A DNA stretch of 64,000 nt, taken from positions 1 through 64,000 of the forward strand of contig JAJZDN010000014.1 of the NCBI GenBank assembly GCA_021805985.1, written 5' to 3'. This DNA comes from Planctomycetota bacterium (lineage in GTDB: Bacteria; Planctomycetota; Phycisphaerae; WQYP01). Of the stretch, positions 1 through 10,884 are shown piece by piece. The notes below the pieces were generated by a model that did not search any database, was not told the origin of the DNA, and saw only the letters and a program-made list of their open reading frames with translations. Each line of letters begins with the position of its first letter. Within the stretch, counting starts at the first letter, position 1. The position numbers and the translations under genes were made by a program.

Positions 1-84
1 CGTAGGGGTGGACGAATCCGCCAGAGACAGGCCAGCGGTCGCCAACACAGCGGCCATGGCCAACAACGTAGTAAATGGTCGCAT
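1..84 (-). CDS. Secreted protein, N-terminal signal peptide only (cut by window start)
   Basis: Only the first 28 codons lie in the window. They read as a Sec signal peptide: MRPF, a hydrophobic core (TTLLAMAAVLATAGLSL) and an Ala-Asp cleavage region. A GGAG ribosome site sits just upstream of the ATG. The leader resembles that of the next gene on the same strand (the bbp2 porin), so a second outer-membrane or periplasmic protein, perhaps a paralogous porin, is a reasonable guess. The mature part is not visible, so function cannot be assigned. Confidence 0.6.
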   Translation of the reverse strand, partial: MRPFTTLLAMAAVLATAGLSLADSSTPT

Positions 85-283
85 TTGTTTCTCCTTCAAA
101 AATGCAAGAACCGGATGTTTTATAAGCAAAGTCTGTGCCAGAAACGTGGTCAGGGATGCCCGATGCCGCGCAGAACCGCATACGGGGGATATTTGTGCGA
201 TATTTGCAGCAGAGAGGGAGGAAAGGATGCTTAGAAAAATGGCGATGCGCGCCGTTGAGCCTGTTATTGAGGCAATAATGAAA

Positions 284-314
284 AAGGGCGGCGAAATATC
301 ATTTCGCCGCCCTT
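284..314 (-). terminator. Rho-independent terminator of the porin gene
   Basis: A near-perfect hairpin with 13-14 bp arms (AAGGGCGGCGAAAT paired with its complement) and a 3-nt loop lies 30 bp past the porin stop. On the minus strand the stem is followed by a T run (a281-a285 on the plus strand). It also insulates the partial gene at the window start. Confidence 0.85.
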
Positions 315-343
315 CGTGTTTATAGAGGAATGAGGTTCCCAGC

Positions 344-1705
344 TTAGAAGCTGTAGACTGCGTCAACTCCGAATGTGGTCTGATAGTGCTTGCCACCGCT
401 AAGTAAGGCGTGGTCAGCAAAATCTTCCCGCAGTTCGGGGCGGATCACAAGTGTGCGGAACATGGCGTTATCCGGGAAGGGCGTCAGGCTGATGCCAACC
501 GTCACTTCGCCAAGATTCAGCGCGCCGGAGGTTTCGCCAAACTGGTCAAAATTGCCAGCGGCATCCGACCCCTGATTGCCGAGGCCTTCTACAACCCCGG
601 TTCCGAAATACGCATATTCTTCACGGAAGTTGTAGCTGATGAAACGGTTGTAACGATAGGTCTGATAAAGGGCTTCATCAAAAGCGCCGTTATCCTGGCC
701 ATTTATCGTATTGCCTGCACCATCATAATATAACACCGTGTCCGACGTGAGGGACAAGGCGTTATTAAGAATTGGCGGCACATAGGTGATCGTCGGCTCA
801 ATGACCAGCCGATTCGGGTTATTGGTGCCGTTGTCCTGCGGGCCAAAGGAAACATTGACTTTGCCATTGAGTTGGTTGTTGTACTTGTAGCCAACACCAG
901 CCAAGACGTCAACCCCGGTGTTATTATCACGGAGAGTCTGATTCCAGCCGCGTGTGACGCCTGCCCAGAAAGACAAATCCTGACCCATCACAACTTTTCC
1001 CAGGAGACCGGTTTGGGTGTACGGGGTCAAATTGCCAAAGGCAAAGGAATGGGAATAAAACGCATTCTTGGTGGGATTAATACGTTCATAGCCCATGGGG
1101 CTGTCAAACTTACCGAAGCGCAACAGCATGGCGCCGTTGTTGCCCAACGCAAAGCCTGCCTCCACATACAACTGCTGAAGATCAAACTGATACAGAGGAT
1201 AAGTCTGGACGTTGGCGTTATTGCCGTGATAAAAATTCAAGCCGTTGGAATGGATGAAATCACCATTGTAGCCATACAGCATGTCAATCTTGCCACCCAG
1301 AACCACACCTTGCTGATGGATCTGCTTGCCATACAGGTTGATGGTCTTGGCGATGTACACGTCAATGGCATTGAGCGTGAGGTTGTTATGGGCCTCACTG
1401 GTAAATGAGCGACCGGGAATAGGATTGGAATTACCAAAATCTTTGGTATAGCCAAGTTCCCCGTAACCGCCGATCTCAATGCCGGCACTTTGCAAATTCT
1501 GCCCAACGGATGAATCACCGGTCTTGACCTGGTCAAGGCCGTACATCAGCGGCGGAGCATTATCGGTGCTCATCGCCGGCGCAGGAGCCTGTGCAGAATC
1601 CTGCATTGGCGCATTTCCTGCGGAAGAGGTGTCGGCCCATGTGAGGCCCGAGGTGGCGAGCATGGCGGCTGCGCCGAGCAAAATTCCCAACGATCGTTTG
1701 TCCAT
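344..1705 (-). CDS. OmpL-like outer-membrane beta-barrel porin (bbp2 family)
   Basis: The product has 453 residues: a signal peptide (MDKRSLGILLGAAAMLATSG..., cleavage near TWADT), a Gly/Asn-rich stretch beginning IEIGGYGELGYTKDFG, then alternating aromatic beta strands ending in ...GVDAVYSF with a C-terminal Phe, as expected for BAM-inserted barrels. This pattern fits the putative beta-barrel porin-2 (OmpL-like) family common in Planctomycetota and Bacteroidota. The ATG at 1705 follows an AAGGAG site; an upstream TTG start would add 61 non-signal residues and is less likely. It likely forms a diffusion channel in the outer membrane; the substrate is unknown. A strong terminator follows. Confidence 0.85.
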   Translation of the reverse strand: MDKRSLGILLGAAAMLATSGLTWADTSSAGNAPMQDSAQAPAPAMSTDNAPPLMYGLDQVKTGDSSVGQNLQSAGIEIGGYGELGYTKDFGNSNPIPGRSFTSEAHNNLTLNAIDVYIAKTINLYGKQIHQQGVVLGGKIDMLYGYNGDFIHSNGLNFYHGNNANVQTYPLYQFDLQQLYVEAGFALGNNGAMLLRFGKFDSPMGYERINPTKNAFYSHSFAFGNLTPYTQTGLLGKVVMGQDLSFWAGVTRGWNQTLRDNNTGVDVLAGVGYKYNNQLNGKVNVSFGPQDNGTNNPNRLVIEPTITYVPPILNNALSLTSDTVLYYDGAGNTINGQDNGAFDEALYQTYRYNRFISYNFREEYAYFGTGVVEGLGNQGSDAAGNFDQFGETSGALNLGEVTVGISLTPFPDNAMFRTLVIRPELREDFADHALLSGGKHYQTTFGVDAVYSF

Positions 1706-2109
1706 AATGTGTCTCCTTAAAAAAGGATACCCTAACCAACGCCACGGTTTCGACCGTTTTCGTCCCCGCCAATTAAGGGACGAAGGAAAGTTCCATCTTC
1801 CAGGCGTTCCTACACAGGTGGTGAGGATAATGTTCGATAACCTCCGTGTCAACTTGATTTTAGCGACGTACTCACTGATTCTTAACAATTCCCTAACATG
1901 CCTAACATGTAAGCAAGTGGTCCCAAAACGGTCATATTGTCCGCACTATTTAAGAGTATGTGCGTGCAAGAGGCAGAAAAAATATAAAAATGCCTTAAAA
2001 TAGCACGTTTCGGTGTAAACAAGCGGCAGATTAAAGAAAATGTGGTACATTTCACGATGAACAGAATTGGATCGTTGTTCGACTCCAACCTGGCTTTGCG
2101 GACGCATTA
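1706..2109. promoter_or_regulatory. Divergent intergenic region between porin and glycosyltransferase genes
   Basis: This roughly 400-bp gap carries the leader of the porin (leftward) and the promoter of the GT4 gene (rightward). The right half is AT-rich. An 8-bp direct repeat CTAACATG occurs at 1893 and 1902, a plausible site for a regulator or a -35/-10 region. No riboswitch consensus was recognised. Confidence 0.35.
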
Positions 2110-3363
2110 ATGATGACCAATAAAAATCCCCCGTCCGCTGGAATTTTTCTGATTTTCAGCCAAACCTTCGCCCCGGACCCGGCTGCCGTCGGGCAACATA
2201 TCACCGATGCCGCTATCGCCATGGCCAAGCGCGGCCACGCAGTTCGCGTGTACGCCTCAAGCCGCGGGTACGAAGATCCCACCCGCCAGTACCCCTTAAA
2301 AGAAAACATGCAGGGGGTGGACGTTCGACGCCTGCGTTTAAGTTCCTTCGGTAAAAAGAACCTCCTTATTCGCATTATCGGAACCGCCAGCTTTCTTATC
2401 CAATGCTTCTTTATTGGGTTATTTACCCCCAAAGTCAAAGGTATTCTCTTTAGCACGTCACCACCCATGATCGGCTTTGCCGCCGCATGGATTAGTTGGC
2501 TGCGGCATGTGCCCATTGCGTACTGGGCCATGGATCTGAATCCTGATCAGCTTATCATGATGGGAAAAATCAAAGAGCACAGTCTTCGCGCCCGCATGTT
2601 GGAACGCGTGAATCGTTTTATTCTCAGCAGATCGGCCGCCATATTTGTCCTGGACCGATTCATGGCTGACCGCTTGGCCAAACGGGGCGACTTTGCAAAA
2701 AAAATCCACATTGATCCGCCCTGGCCGCATGAACATGTTATTGAACCGGTGCCGCTGCAGAACAATCCTTTTCGCATGGAGCACGGCCTGCAAGGCAAAT
2801 TCGTTATTATGTACAGCGGAAATCACAGCCCTGCCAATCCACTGGATACCGTCCTCCATGCCGCCCTAGCATTAAAAAATGATACCGACCTGCGATTTGT
2901 TTTTGTCGGCGGCGGCTTGGGAAAGCGGCAAATTGAGGCCTGCATTTTAGAGCATCAATTAACCAATGTGCTGTCATTACCCTATCAACCGCTGGAATCC
3001 TTGAAATTTTCACTCTCTGCGGCGGATGTGCATTTGGTGAGTCTCGGAGAAAATATGGTGGGAATAATTCATCCCTGCAAAATCTACGGAGCCATGGCTG
3101 CCGGAAAGCCCATACTTTTTCTGGGTCCCAGCCCCAGCCATATTGCGGATATTTTTCATGAGCATGAAATTGGCTGGCACATTCGACATGGCGATACCGA
3201 CGGCACCGTGAAGGCGATTATGCGCATTCGCAGCACGCCGCAGGCCCAGCTTAGCCGCATGGGCCGCAACGCCCAGCATCTGCTGCGCGAACGGCTAAGT
3301 CAGGAAACCCTCTGCAACCGCTTCTGCGAGCGGCTGGAAAACGCCCTTGCCCTCTACGCTTAG
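2110..3363 (+). CDS. Glycosyltransferase family 4 (WbuB-like)
   Basis: A 417-residue GT-B fold glycosyltransferase. The N-terminal domain begins with GIFLIFSQTFAPDPAAVGQH and a Gly-rich acceptor-side loop; the C-terminal nucleotide-sugar domain includes FVIMYSGNHSPANPLDTVL, FVFVGGGLGKRQIE and an E-x7-type region near GIIHPCKIYGAMAAGKPIL. This layout matches family 4 enzymes of the WbuB/capsule type that use nucleotide sugars to build surface polysaccharide on the cytoplasmic face. No other polysaccharide genes lie beside it, so it is a solitary enzyme here. Two adjacent ATGs (2110, 2113) are possible starts. Donor and acceptor are unknown. Confidence 0.88.
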   Translation: MMTNKNPPSAGIFLIFSQTFAPDPAAVGQHITDAAIAMAKRGHAVRVYASSRGYEDPTRQYPLKENMQGVDVRRLRLSSFGKKNLLIRIIGTASFLIQCFFIGLFTPKVKGILFSTSPPMIGFAAAWISWLRHVPIAYWAMDLNPDQLIMMGKIKEHSLRARMLERVNRFILSRSAAIFVLDRFMADRLAKRGDFAKKIHIDPPWPHEHVIEPVPLQNNPFRMEHGLQGKFVIMYSGNHSPANPLDTVLHAALALKNDTDLRFVFVGGGLGKRQIEACILEHQLTNVLSLPYQPLESLKFSLSAADVHLVSLGENMVGIIHPCKIYGAMAAGKPILFLGPSPSHIADIFHEHEIGWHIRHGDTDGTVKAIMRIRSTPQAQLSRMGRNAQHLLRERLSQETLCNRFCERLENALALYA

Positions 3364-3424
3364 GAGTCTGTTCCTTAATAGACGTTTTACATCTCATGAA
3401 CGGGTTTCTATATTACAAGGCTAG

Positions 3425-5707
<2,283 letters not shown>

Positions 5708-5763
5708 GCGATGGGGGCCAAACACCAAAACAAGCGAGGACTTCCAGCATTAAGGTGGCCCCC

Positions 5764-5907
5764 AGGAGCCTTTCCGAGTAATGGTTGGGATTGCGATGGG
5801 TCTGAAATGTCCCGTATGCGCGGCGGAGGATCGAGCAGACTCATTATTAATGTGTCTGCGAGATCCGACAACAAAGCAGGCGGGGCATTTCAGGCCCACC
5901 CGTAGGG
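5764..5907 (+). repeat. Dispersed palindromic repeat, end module E plus module A
   Basis: It begins AGGAGCC, continues through GTAATGGTTGGGATTGCGATGG, split here as GTAATGG and GGGATTGCGATGG, then GGTCTGAAATG ... GGGGCATTTCAGGCC, which form inverted arms. It matches, in opposite orientation, the copy at 36511-36652 over about 145 bp with only scattered differences, and shares its terminus with the copies at 24670, 52400 and 54910. It is noncoding. Confidence 0.85.
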
Positions 5908-5936
5908 CGGTGTGCTTTTTCGGCGCGGCTCCTCGG

Positions 5937-6024
5937 AGTACCATCCGTGTCAGGTACGCCATCCTCACCGGTTCTTGTGAAGCACCGGATGGTAATCCGG
6001 TGGTTGATTCAGTGTCGCGCCCGC
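5937..6024 (+). repeat. Dispersed palindromic repeat, half of module B
   Basis: It begins GGCTCCTCGG, then TACGCCATCCTCACC and GCACCGGATGGTAATCCGG, and stops just after the central GTGTCGCG. Only one arm of the module B palindrome seen at 7390, 11112 and 52208 is present. It directly follows the 5764-5907 copy, so the two modules sit in tandem as a composite. Confidence 0.8.
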
Positions 6025-6043
6025 CCTTCCAAGCGGAATAGCA

Positions 6044-6430
6044 TTAGCGCCGAGCCTGCCAAGGGACCTTGGCCTTGTTCATCTGATCCCGGCGGAAGCG
6101 GACGCCGGATGCTACAAGCACAAGGAGTGACGGAAAAAATGACACCACTGAGCACAAAAAGAATCGTGGATCCATAAACGGCCAGAATGTAAGGAAATCC
6201 GCTACGGTCCGCTTCCAATAACTCGATTCCAGCATGGAAGGCTGCCAATTCGGGGACGAAAAAAGGTAGGCCCCGACCAGCACACCCGTGATGACTAATG
6301 AGGAACAAGCAAGGATCACAAGTGCGGTAATAAATGCGACCTTCCAAATTGTGCTCGAATGCAAGGAAATAATGCAAAATACCAGGATTGCCGAAAGGAG
6401 CCCCAGCAAAGTCAGAATGAAGAGAATCAT
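6044..6430 (-). CDS. Small membrane protein of unknown function
   Basis: A 128-residue, very hydrophobic protein with three or four predicted helices: ILFILTLLGLLSAILVFCII, VAFITALVILACSSLVITGVLV, and FFLCSVVSFFPSLLVLVASG near the C-terminus, which ends in Arg/Lys-rich cytoplasmic residues. No family was recognised. A diverged copy of its residues around SSTIWKVAFITA occurs at 7507-7557, showing that a paralogue once existed nearby. The ribosome site is weak. It lies in a region rich in repeats and pseudogenes, so expression is uncertain. Confidence 0.55.
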   Translation of the reverse strand: MILFILTLLGLLSAILVFCIISLHSSTIWKVAFITALVILACSSLVITGVLVGAYLFSSPNWQPSMLESSYWKRTVADFLTFWPFMDPRFFLCSVVSFFPSLLVLVASGVRFRRDQMNKAKVPWQARR

Positions 6431-6748
6431 GAAATCACCAAGTACGGGGTCAAGGGACGAAGGTTAGGGTTTAGAATAAATTCAAGGCACGCTTGCGGCA
6501 TTGGAAGAGCGAAACGGTGACGCGGTTCGTTTTTTTCATCTTAGGCCTCCGTGTTACGCCTGCCTGGGTTACCCGTTGGAGCGTAGGAAGCGTATTGTAT
6601 GCTCCACCTTTCAAGTTACGTCCCCGTTCCGTTTTCCGAGCTCCCGGTGGCCCGTGCCTGCACGCGTGATTATTCCGGTAGCGCCTGCCGTAAATTCCAC
6701 TTGTCCTTCAGATCTATAAAGCTCTTTTTTCTGTTTCGTTCTTGGTGC
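6431..6748. other. Intergenic stretch without recognised gene
   Basis: No supported reading frame is seen. It separates the small membrane protein from the aldo/keto reductase remnant and has no recognised repeat copy. Confidence 0.4.
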
Positions 6749-7124
6749 TCAACGATCAACCGTCGCCATCAGTTTTTCGTTATAACGGGGCCCCGCCACT
6801 TTTCCTGGCGCCAGTGCGTCGTTGAGCGCCTGCATCTGTGCGGGTGTTTTTATCCTCTTGAATGTCGAACCCAAATTTAGTGGCGATGATAACTTTTTCA
6901 CGCACGCCGGAGAGAGCGCGGCCCAGAAGGTCCTCATTGGCATAGGGACCGTAGACTTCGGCGGTATCGAAAAAATTGCATCCCAAAGCGATGGCGCGAT
7001 GAAGCGTGGCAATAGACTCTTCTTCATCCGCGGCACCATAAGACTGACTCATCCCCATACAACCCAGCCCGATTGCCGAGACCTCCAGCCCTTGACTGCC
7101 GAGTTTACGTCTGCTCAATGTCAT
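6749..7124 (-). pseudogene. Aldo/keto reductase with its middle deleted
   Basis: The first ~90 codons read as an aldo/keto reductase: [20 protein letters not shown], then [19 protein letters not shown] with the catalytic Asp and Tyr, then [13 protein letters not shown]. The next bases shift into another frame that reads [20 protein letters not shown], the usual C-terminal tail of the same family. About 200 residues (most of the TIM barrel) are missing, with a frameshift at the join near 6850. Functional enzymes are near 330 residues, so this copy should be inactive. Confidence 0.85.
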
Positions 7125-7389
7125 AAATGTCTCCTGCTAACGTACAAGCCTGCAGCGACAGGCACCCCTATTATTGCGTGCATGAATTATGGTACCGCCA
7201 CCGCGGCTCTTTAGCTATTGGCGGGTGTCGCGAACGTATTCCTACGAGGGAACGCCAACTAACGCTACCCTCCCGATGGCTTTGGTAATTCCGATAATGA
7301 CCATGGCCGTTCCGAGCACCGTGCCTCCGCCCTTTGCAGCCAGTTTAGCATCCCCGGCCGGCGTGTTTTTTGGCCGTCCTCTGCGGCGC

Positions 7390-7506
7390 GGCTGTGCCAT
7401 TCGTGTCAGGCACGCCATCGTCGCCGCTTCCTGTAGAGCACCGGATGATAATCCGGTGGTTGATCCAGTGTCGCGAGCCAACCACCGGGTTATCACCACG
7501 GTGCTC
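7390..7506 (+). repeat. Dispersed palindromic repeat, module B
   Basis: Carries both arms of module B: GAGCACCGGATGATAATCCGG and, after a spacer GATCCAGTGTCGCGAGC, the inverted partner ending CACCACGGTGCTC. The outer E terminus is absent. Its right edge abuts a fragment of a gene similar to that at 6044-6430. Confidence 0.85.
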
Positions 7507-7557
7507 GCGGTAATAAAGGCGACCTTTTGAATTGTGCTCGAATGTGTGAAAATAATT
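7507..7557 (-). pseudogene. Fragment of a paralogue of the 6044-6430 membrane protein
   Basis: On the minus strand this stretch reads IIFTHSSTIQKVAFITA, matching IISLHSSTIWKVAFITA inside the intact gene at 6044-6430. The match ends exactly where the module B repeat begins, and no stretch resembling the rest of the gene was seen nearby. Confidence 0.75.
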
Positions 7558-7559
7558 AT

Positions 7560-7865
7560 TTATTTCTCCGCCGATTTAATCCATATCGACAACGCCGGGT
7601 GGCCCAAAACATACGCCTCATATTGCGGGTATTTGGGAAGCCAATCCACGGGTGTGCTCTCGTCCGACTGCCTCGACTGATACCATTTTTTACCCACCTT
7701 AGACAGGCGAAGTGTGATGATCTTGCCGCCGCCCACCGGATTGAGGAGCACAAATGCAACATCCTTGCCAATAATGGATGGGAAAGCGCGGAACCCTTCA
7801 GACGCTTCTTCATCCGCCGCATTATAAGACTGACTCACCCCCATACAACTCAGCCCGATTGCCAA
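7560..7865 (-). pseudogene. Chimeric remnant: aldo/keto reductase N-terminus joined to an unknown C-terminus
   Basis: The first ~20 codons (AIGLSCMGVSQSYNAADEE) copy the N-terminus of the aldo/keto reductase remnant at 7020-7100. They are joined to 81 codons of unrelated sequence (EGFRAFPSIIGKDVAFVLLN ... WIKSAEK). The frame is open by chance or through fusion. The second part is not recognised; it may be the tail of another lost gene. No convincing ribosome site was seen. Confidence 0.6.
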
Positions 7866-7916
7866 GACCTCCAGCCAAGAATTAGAGAATTTCCTGGCGA
7901 TTCATGGGAATTTATG

Positions 7917-9671
7917 TCACTTGGTTACAATGATTTTCTTGACGTAGTAGCCCCCTTTATTGGGGCCGTCGGAATTGATGTCAAAGTTATACGCCCACAG
8001 CCCGACAAACTCGGCATCGGAAAGCCTGAATGTGTGCGTGTACCAGCGTCGATTCCCCGGGATAGTCCACCAGCCTCCGGGGCTGTTGTGCTTGAGGCCG
8101 GTAGTGGATTCGTAACCGACGACAAATCCGGCGGGCGTATTACTCTTGTTGCGCCGCGCGGTGACCGTGATATTCACGTGGTGAGGCCGGAACGAAATAA
8201 AATTCGGATCCACTTCAAAGTTCTGGCGAACATGCCCCCTGACATTGTTGCATAGCCGCGCCGTAGTGCCGTAGATGTGAACCGCCACCGAGGTAGCATC
8301 AGGCTTAAGCTGGTGCAGCCCCCGGTCCCGATTGGGACTACCCATGCGGATAGATACCCTGGCGGCGTGACTATAATTACCATCCCACGGAAAGGGCTGG
8401 GATTTATCATGTTGCGCCTGGGCCACCAACTTGGCCGAAACACCTACCGCCACCATAGGGGCGTTCGTCAAGCGCAGCGCGCGACCGGCTGCCAAGTTGT
8501 CGCTCAGGCCGGTGGCCGGGTCAATGATCCGCACACGATGGGAAAATCGTACCCGGTCGATTTTGCCGGGCCTGGCCCAGGTGAACAGGACGTTTCCGTG
8601 CGGGCCTTTGAAAATGAAACCGTAATCGCGGTGATTCAGAAGTACCCAGCCTTGATAGGCGGGGATTGGCCCGATAAATTTGGTCGTGGTCTGCAAGGCC
8701 GTATAGGCTGGGCGTGGCTGCCCCTTTCGCGTCAGTAGCCCCATGCCGGTACTCCCACCGTCCATCGCCTGATACCACTCGATGCGGGCAAAGCCCTCGG
8801 CGATGCCCATGACGTAACCTTTGACGATATCCCGCGTCTGCGACGTGACCGTGGCACCGTAAGCGCCAATCCGCTGACCTTCCTCGGTAATCCAGATGGG
8901 CACGTTGACTTTCGCCGGATCGTATACGGCCAGCATTCTGCGGATCGTGGGAACGATGCTCATATAATCACCCTCCCATCCATGCTGCACCATGCCCAGC
9001 ACCTCATAGGGATGGACACAAATAAAATCAAAATGATTAGCAGCTCCGGCCTGAATTGCTTCCTGCATGTACACCACATCCACGCAATGTACGCTCAAAC
9101 CGATCTGGACGTGGGGGTTGGCTTTCCGGGCGGCGTCGTACGAAACGCGCACAAGCCGGCCGTATTGGGCAGCGGTTCCACCGGCAGCAAAGGATTCCGG
9201 CTCATTCCAGACCTCGTAGTAATCCACTTTTCCCCTGGTATGTGCAACGAGCTTGGAAACATAGTTTGACCAGGCTCCGAAATGGTGCATCGGAAAGGTA
9301 TGGGTCTTGGCGTTGATCCACGGTGCGTTGTAAAGGAGTAAACCGTTAAGATACATTCCGTTGGCCGCGCCGCCTTGAATCATGGAATCCAATGTCTTGA
9401 AGTTCCAAACTCCACGCTGAGGCTCGATACCGCGCCACGACACCCCCAGTCGCGCCCACTTTACCCCCGCTTTGCTCATCCAGGGCATCCACCTGGCGTA
9501 AGCGGCCGAGGCTGGAGCTCCGGTGGCCACGCCAAAAGGATCCATGTTTGCCAAATCGCCACCCTTGGCCAACGTGGTACGGCACCCCAGCACGACGGCT
9601 GCTATGGCGATCACGATTGTGCACGCTTTGCCCAGCAGAGAACAGCTTTTTGTCATTTGCCGTCGAAACAT
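7917..9671 (-). CDS. Secreted clan GH-A glycoside hydrolase (GH39/GH5-like)
   Basis: A 584-residue protein with an N-terminal signal or membrane segment (IVIAIAAVVLGC), then a TIM barrel. The barrel has the clan GH-A acid/base motif YEVWNEPE with Glu157, and a likely nucleophile in PIWITEEG at Glu263. The last ~200 residues look like beta-sandwich accessory sequence. It probably cleaves plant or microbial polysaccharide outside the cytoplasm; the family and substrate are uncertain. The ATG at 9671 follows AGGAGTTCTT. A Cys at residue 30 after LGC could make it a lipoprotein, but the lipobox is imperfect. It is a single-gene unit. Confidence 0.82.
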   Translation of the reverse strand: MFRRQMTKSCSLLGKACTIVIAIAAVVLGCRTTLAKGGDLANMDPFGVATGAPASAAYARWMPWMSKAGVKWARLGVSWRGIEPQRGVWNFKTLDSMIQGGAANGMYLNGLLLYNAPWINAKTHTFPMHHFGAWSNYVSKLVAHTRGKVDYYEVWNEPESFAAGGTAAQYGRLVRVSYDAARKANPHVQIGLSVHCVDVVYMQEAIQAGAANHFDFICVHPYEVLGMVQHGWEGDYMSIVPTIRRMLAVYDPAKVNVPIWITEEGQRIGAYGATVTSQTRDIVKGYVMGIAEGFARIEWYQAMDGGSTGMGLLTRKGQPRPAYTALQTTTKFIGPIPAYQGWVLLNHRDYGFIFKGPHGNVLFTWARPGKIDRVRFSHRVRIIDPATGLSDNLAAGRALRLTNAPMVAVGVSAKLVAQAQHDKSQPFPWDGNYSHAARVSIRMGSPNRDRGLHQLKPDATSVAVHIYGTTARLCNNVRGHVRQNFEVDPNFISFRPHHVNITVTARRNKSNTPAGFVVGYESTTGLKHNSPGGWWTIPGNRRWYTHTFRLSDAEFVGLWAYNFDINSDGPNKGGYYVKKIIVTK

Positions 9672-9841
9672 AAGAACTCCTGAAGTTAGCCAGCGCGGCG
9701 GGAAATTTTAGGGTTGTCCGGCTGATTTCCGTTGCGCCTGCGTGGGCCGCCGCTTGGGATCGTATTGTATATTGCGCGTTTAAGTTTACCACCGTCTCGC
9801 GCGGCCACGTTTTAGATCGACTGAAAAAGCGTATGGTATGG

Positions 9842-9945
9842 GGCGGCCCCGGTTAGGCCTACACGCGCTGCCAACCGCACCCTGCCGGCTTCCCCGCGCC
9901 AGGACACTTCGCAGGGAAGCAGGTGGAGGCGGGGCCGTCGTTTTT
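9842..9945 (+). ncRNA. Candidate structured RNA with three-way junction
   Basis: A GC-rich closing helix pairs CGGCCCCG (9844-9851) with CGGGGCCG (9930-9937), extended by two outer pairs. Inside are two hairpins: GGTT-a-GGC/GCCAACC (9852-9875) and GCTTCCC/GGGAAGC (9888-9920) with a nested GCG/CGC. Five Ts follow at 9941. The gap holds no credible reading frame. A stretch (CCAGG...GGGAAGCAGG) recalls SRP RNA domain IV, but its position and pairing do not fit. It could also be an elaborate terminator. Confidence 0.4.
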
Positions 9946-10017
9946 GAGGGATAATCCGTGATCCGTGGCCGCGCTGACGAGGCCGACCGCCTGCGGGTTT
10001 AATTCTGTTTCTGTTGC

Positions 10018-10884
10018 TTATCCGAACTGGCCAGTGACATACGCCAGAGTTTGCTGGTGCTCGGGGTTGTGGAAGATTTTATCGGGGGCACCGACTTCAA
10101 TCAGGTTGCCCATATAGAAAAATGCGGTCTGGTGGGCCACGCGCACAGCTTGGTGCATATTGTGCGTGACAATCACGATGGTCATGGTTTTGCTTAATTC
10201 ATTAATCAGCGCTTCAATGGTTTTCGTGGCAATGGGATCCAGCGCCGAACAGGGTTCATCCATCAGCAGCACTTCAGGGTCTGCCGCGATGGCCCGCGCA
10301 ATGCAAAGACGCTGCTGCTGGCCCCCTGAAAGAGACAATGCGGAAATATGCAGGCGGTCTTTTACCTCATACCAAAGCCCTGCTGAGCGTAAGGATTTCT
10401 CAACTTTGTCGGCAATCACTGTTTTTCCGCGAATGCCATGAATCCGCAGCGGATAGGCCACATTTTCAAAAATGCTTTTGGGAAATGGATTGGGCTTCTG
10501 AAATACCATGCCTGTGCGTTTGCGCAATTCCATCACATCCTCCCGGCGGTCGTAAATATCGGCACCATGGATTTTGATGCTTCCGCGCACGTGGCAATGT
10601 CGGATCAGATCATTCATGCGATTAAAGCAGCGAAGAATTGTGGACTTGCCGCAGCCTGACGGCCCGATGAACGCGGTCACTTCGCCATGGGCGATGTGCA
10701 GATTCACGCCATGAACTGCCCGGCCTTTTCCATAAAATACTTAGAGGTTGTTAATTTCTATGGCCTGCCGCTTAACGTGCGGATCCCGAGCCACGGGTAT
10801 CAGGCGAGGCGGGTTGGCGGCATGACCGTTATGTTGCGAAGCGTGCGAGCGTGAAGCGGATTCAGTGGTAATTGGCGGTGTCAT
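10018..10884 (-). pseudogene. pstB: Phosphate ABC transporter ATPase PstB, interrupted by an in-frame TAA
   Basis: The reading frame starts at ATG 10884 after a GGAGG site 8 nt away. It reads to AIEINNL, then TAA (10741-10743, codon 48), then continues in the same frame as [19 protein letters not shown] and the whole PstB ATPase: Walker [11 protein letters not shown]-loop [11 protein letters not shown], signature LSGGQQQR, Walker B VLLMDEP. Family members usually have Lys or a similar residue where the stop lies, so a single base change (AAA or AAG to TAA) explains it. Restart at GTG 10707 would leave 229 residues lacking the first beta strands and A-loop Tyr. The permease genes at 28 kb are also broken. 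Confidence 0.85.

Noticed and set aside
872-1408. Long plus-strand open frame opposite the porin
   Set aside because: It is a shadow of the porin codons; no ribosome site or family, and the minus-strand protein has a signal peptide and barrel pattern.
5708-5763. Terminator after katG
   Set aside because: GGGGGCC and GGCCCCC arms exist, but the loop is about 37 nt and no T run follows; kept out as too weak.
7527-8255. 242-codon plus-strand frame over the graveyard and glycosidase tail
   Set aside because: It runs antisense through the well-supported glycosidase gene and through repeat-derived sequence; no recognisable protein.
9842-9945. Small SRP (4.5S) RNA
   Set aside because: CCAGG...GGGAAGCAGG resembles domain IV, but the motif is near the 3' side and the pairing needed for the symmetric loop is absent, so only a generic structured RNA is proposed.
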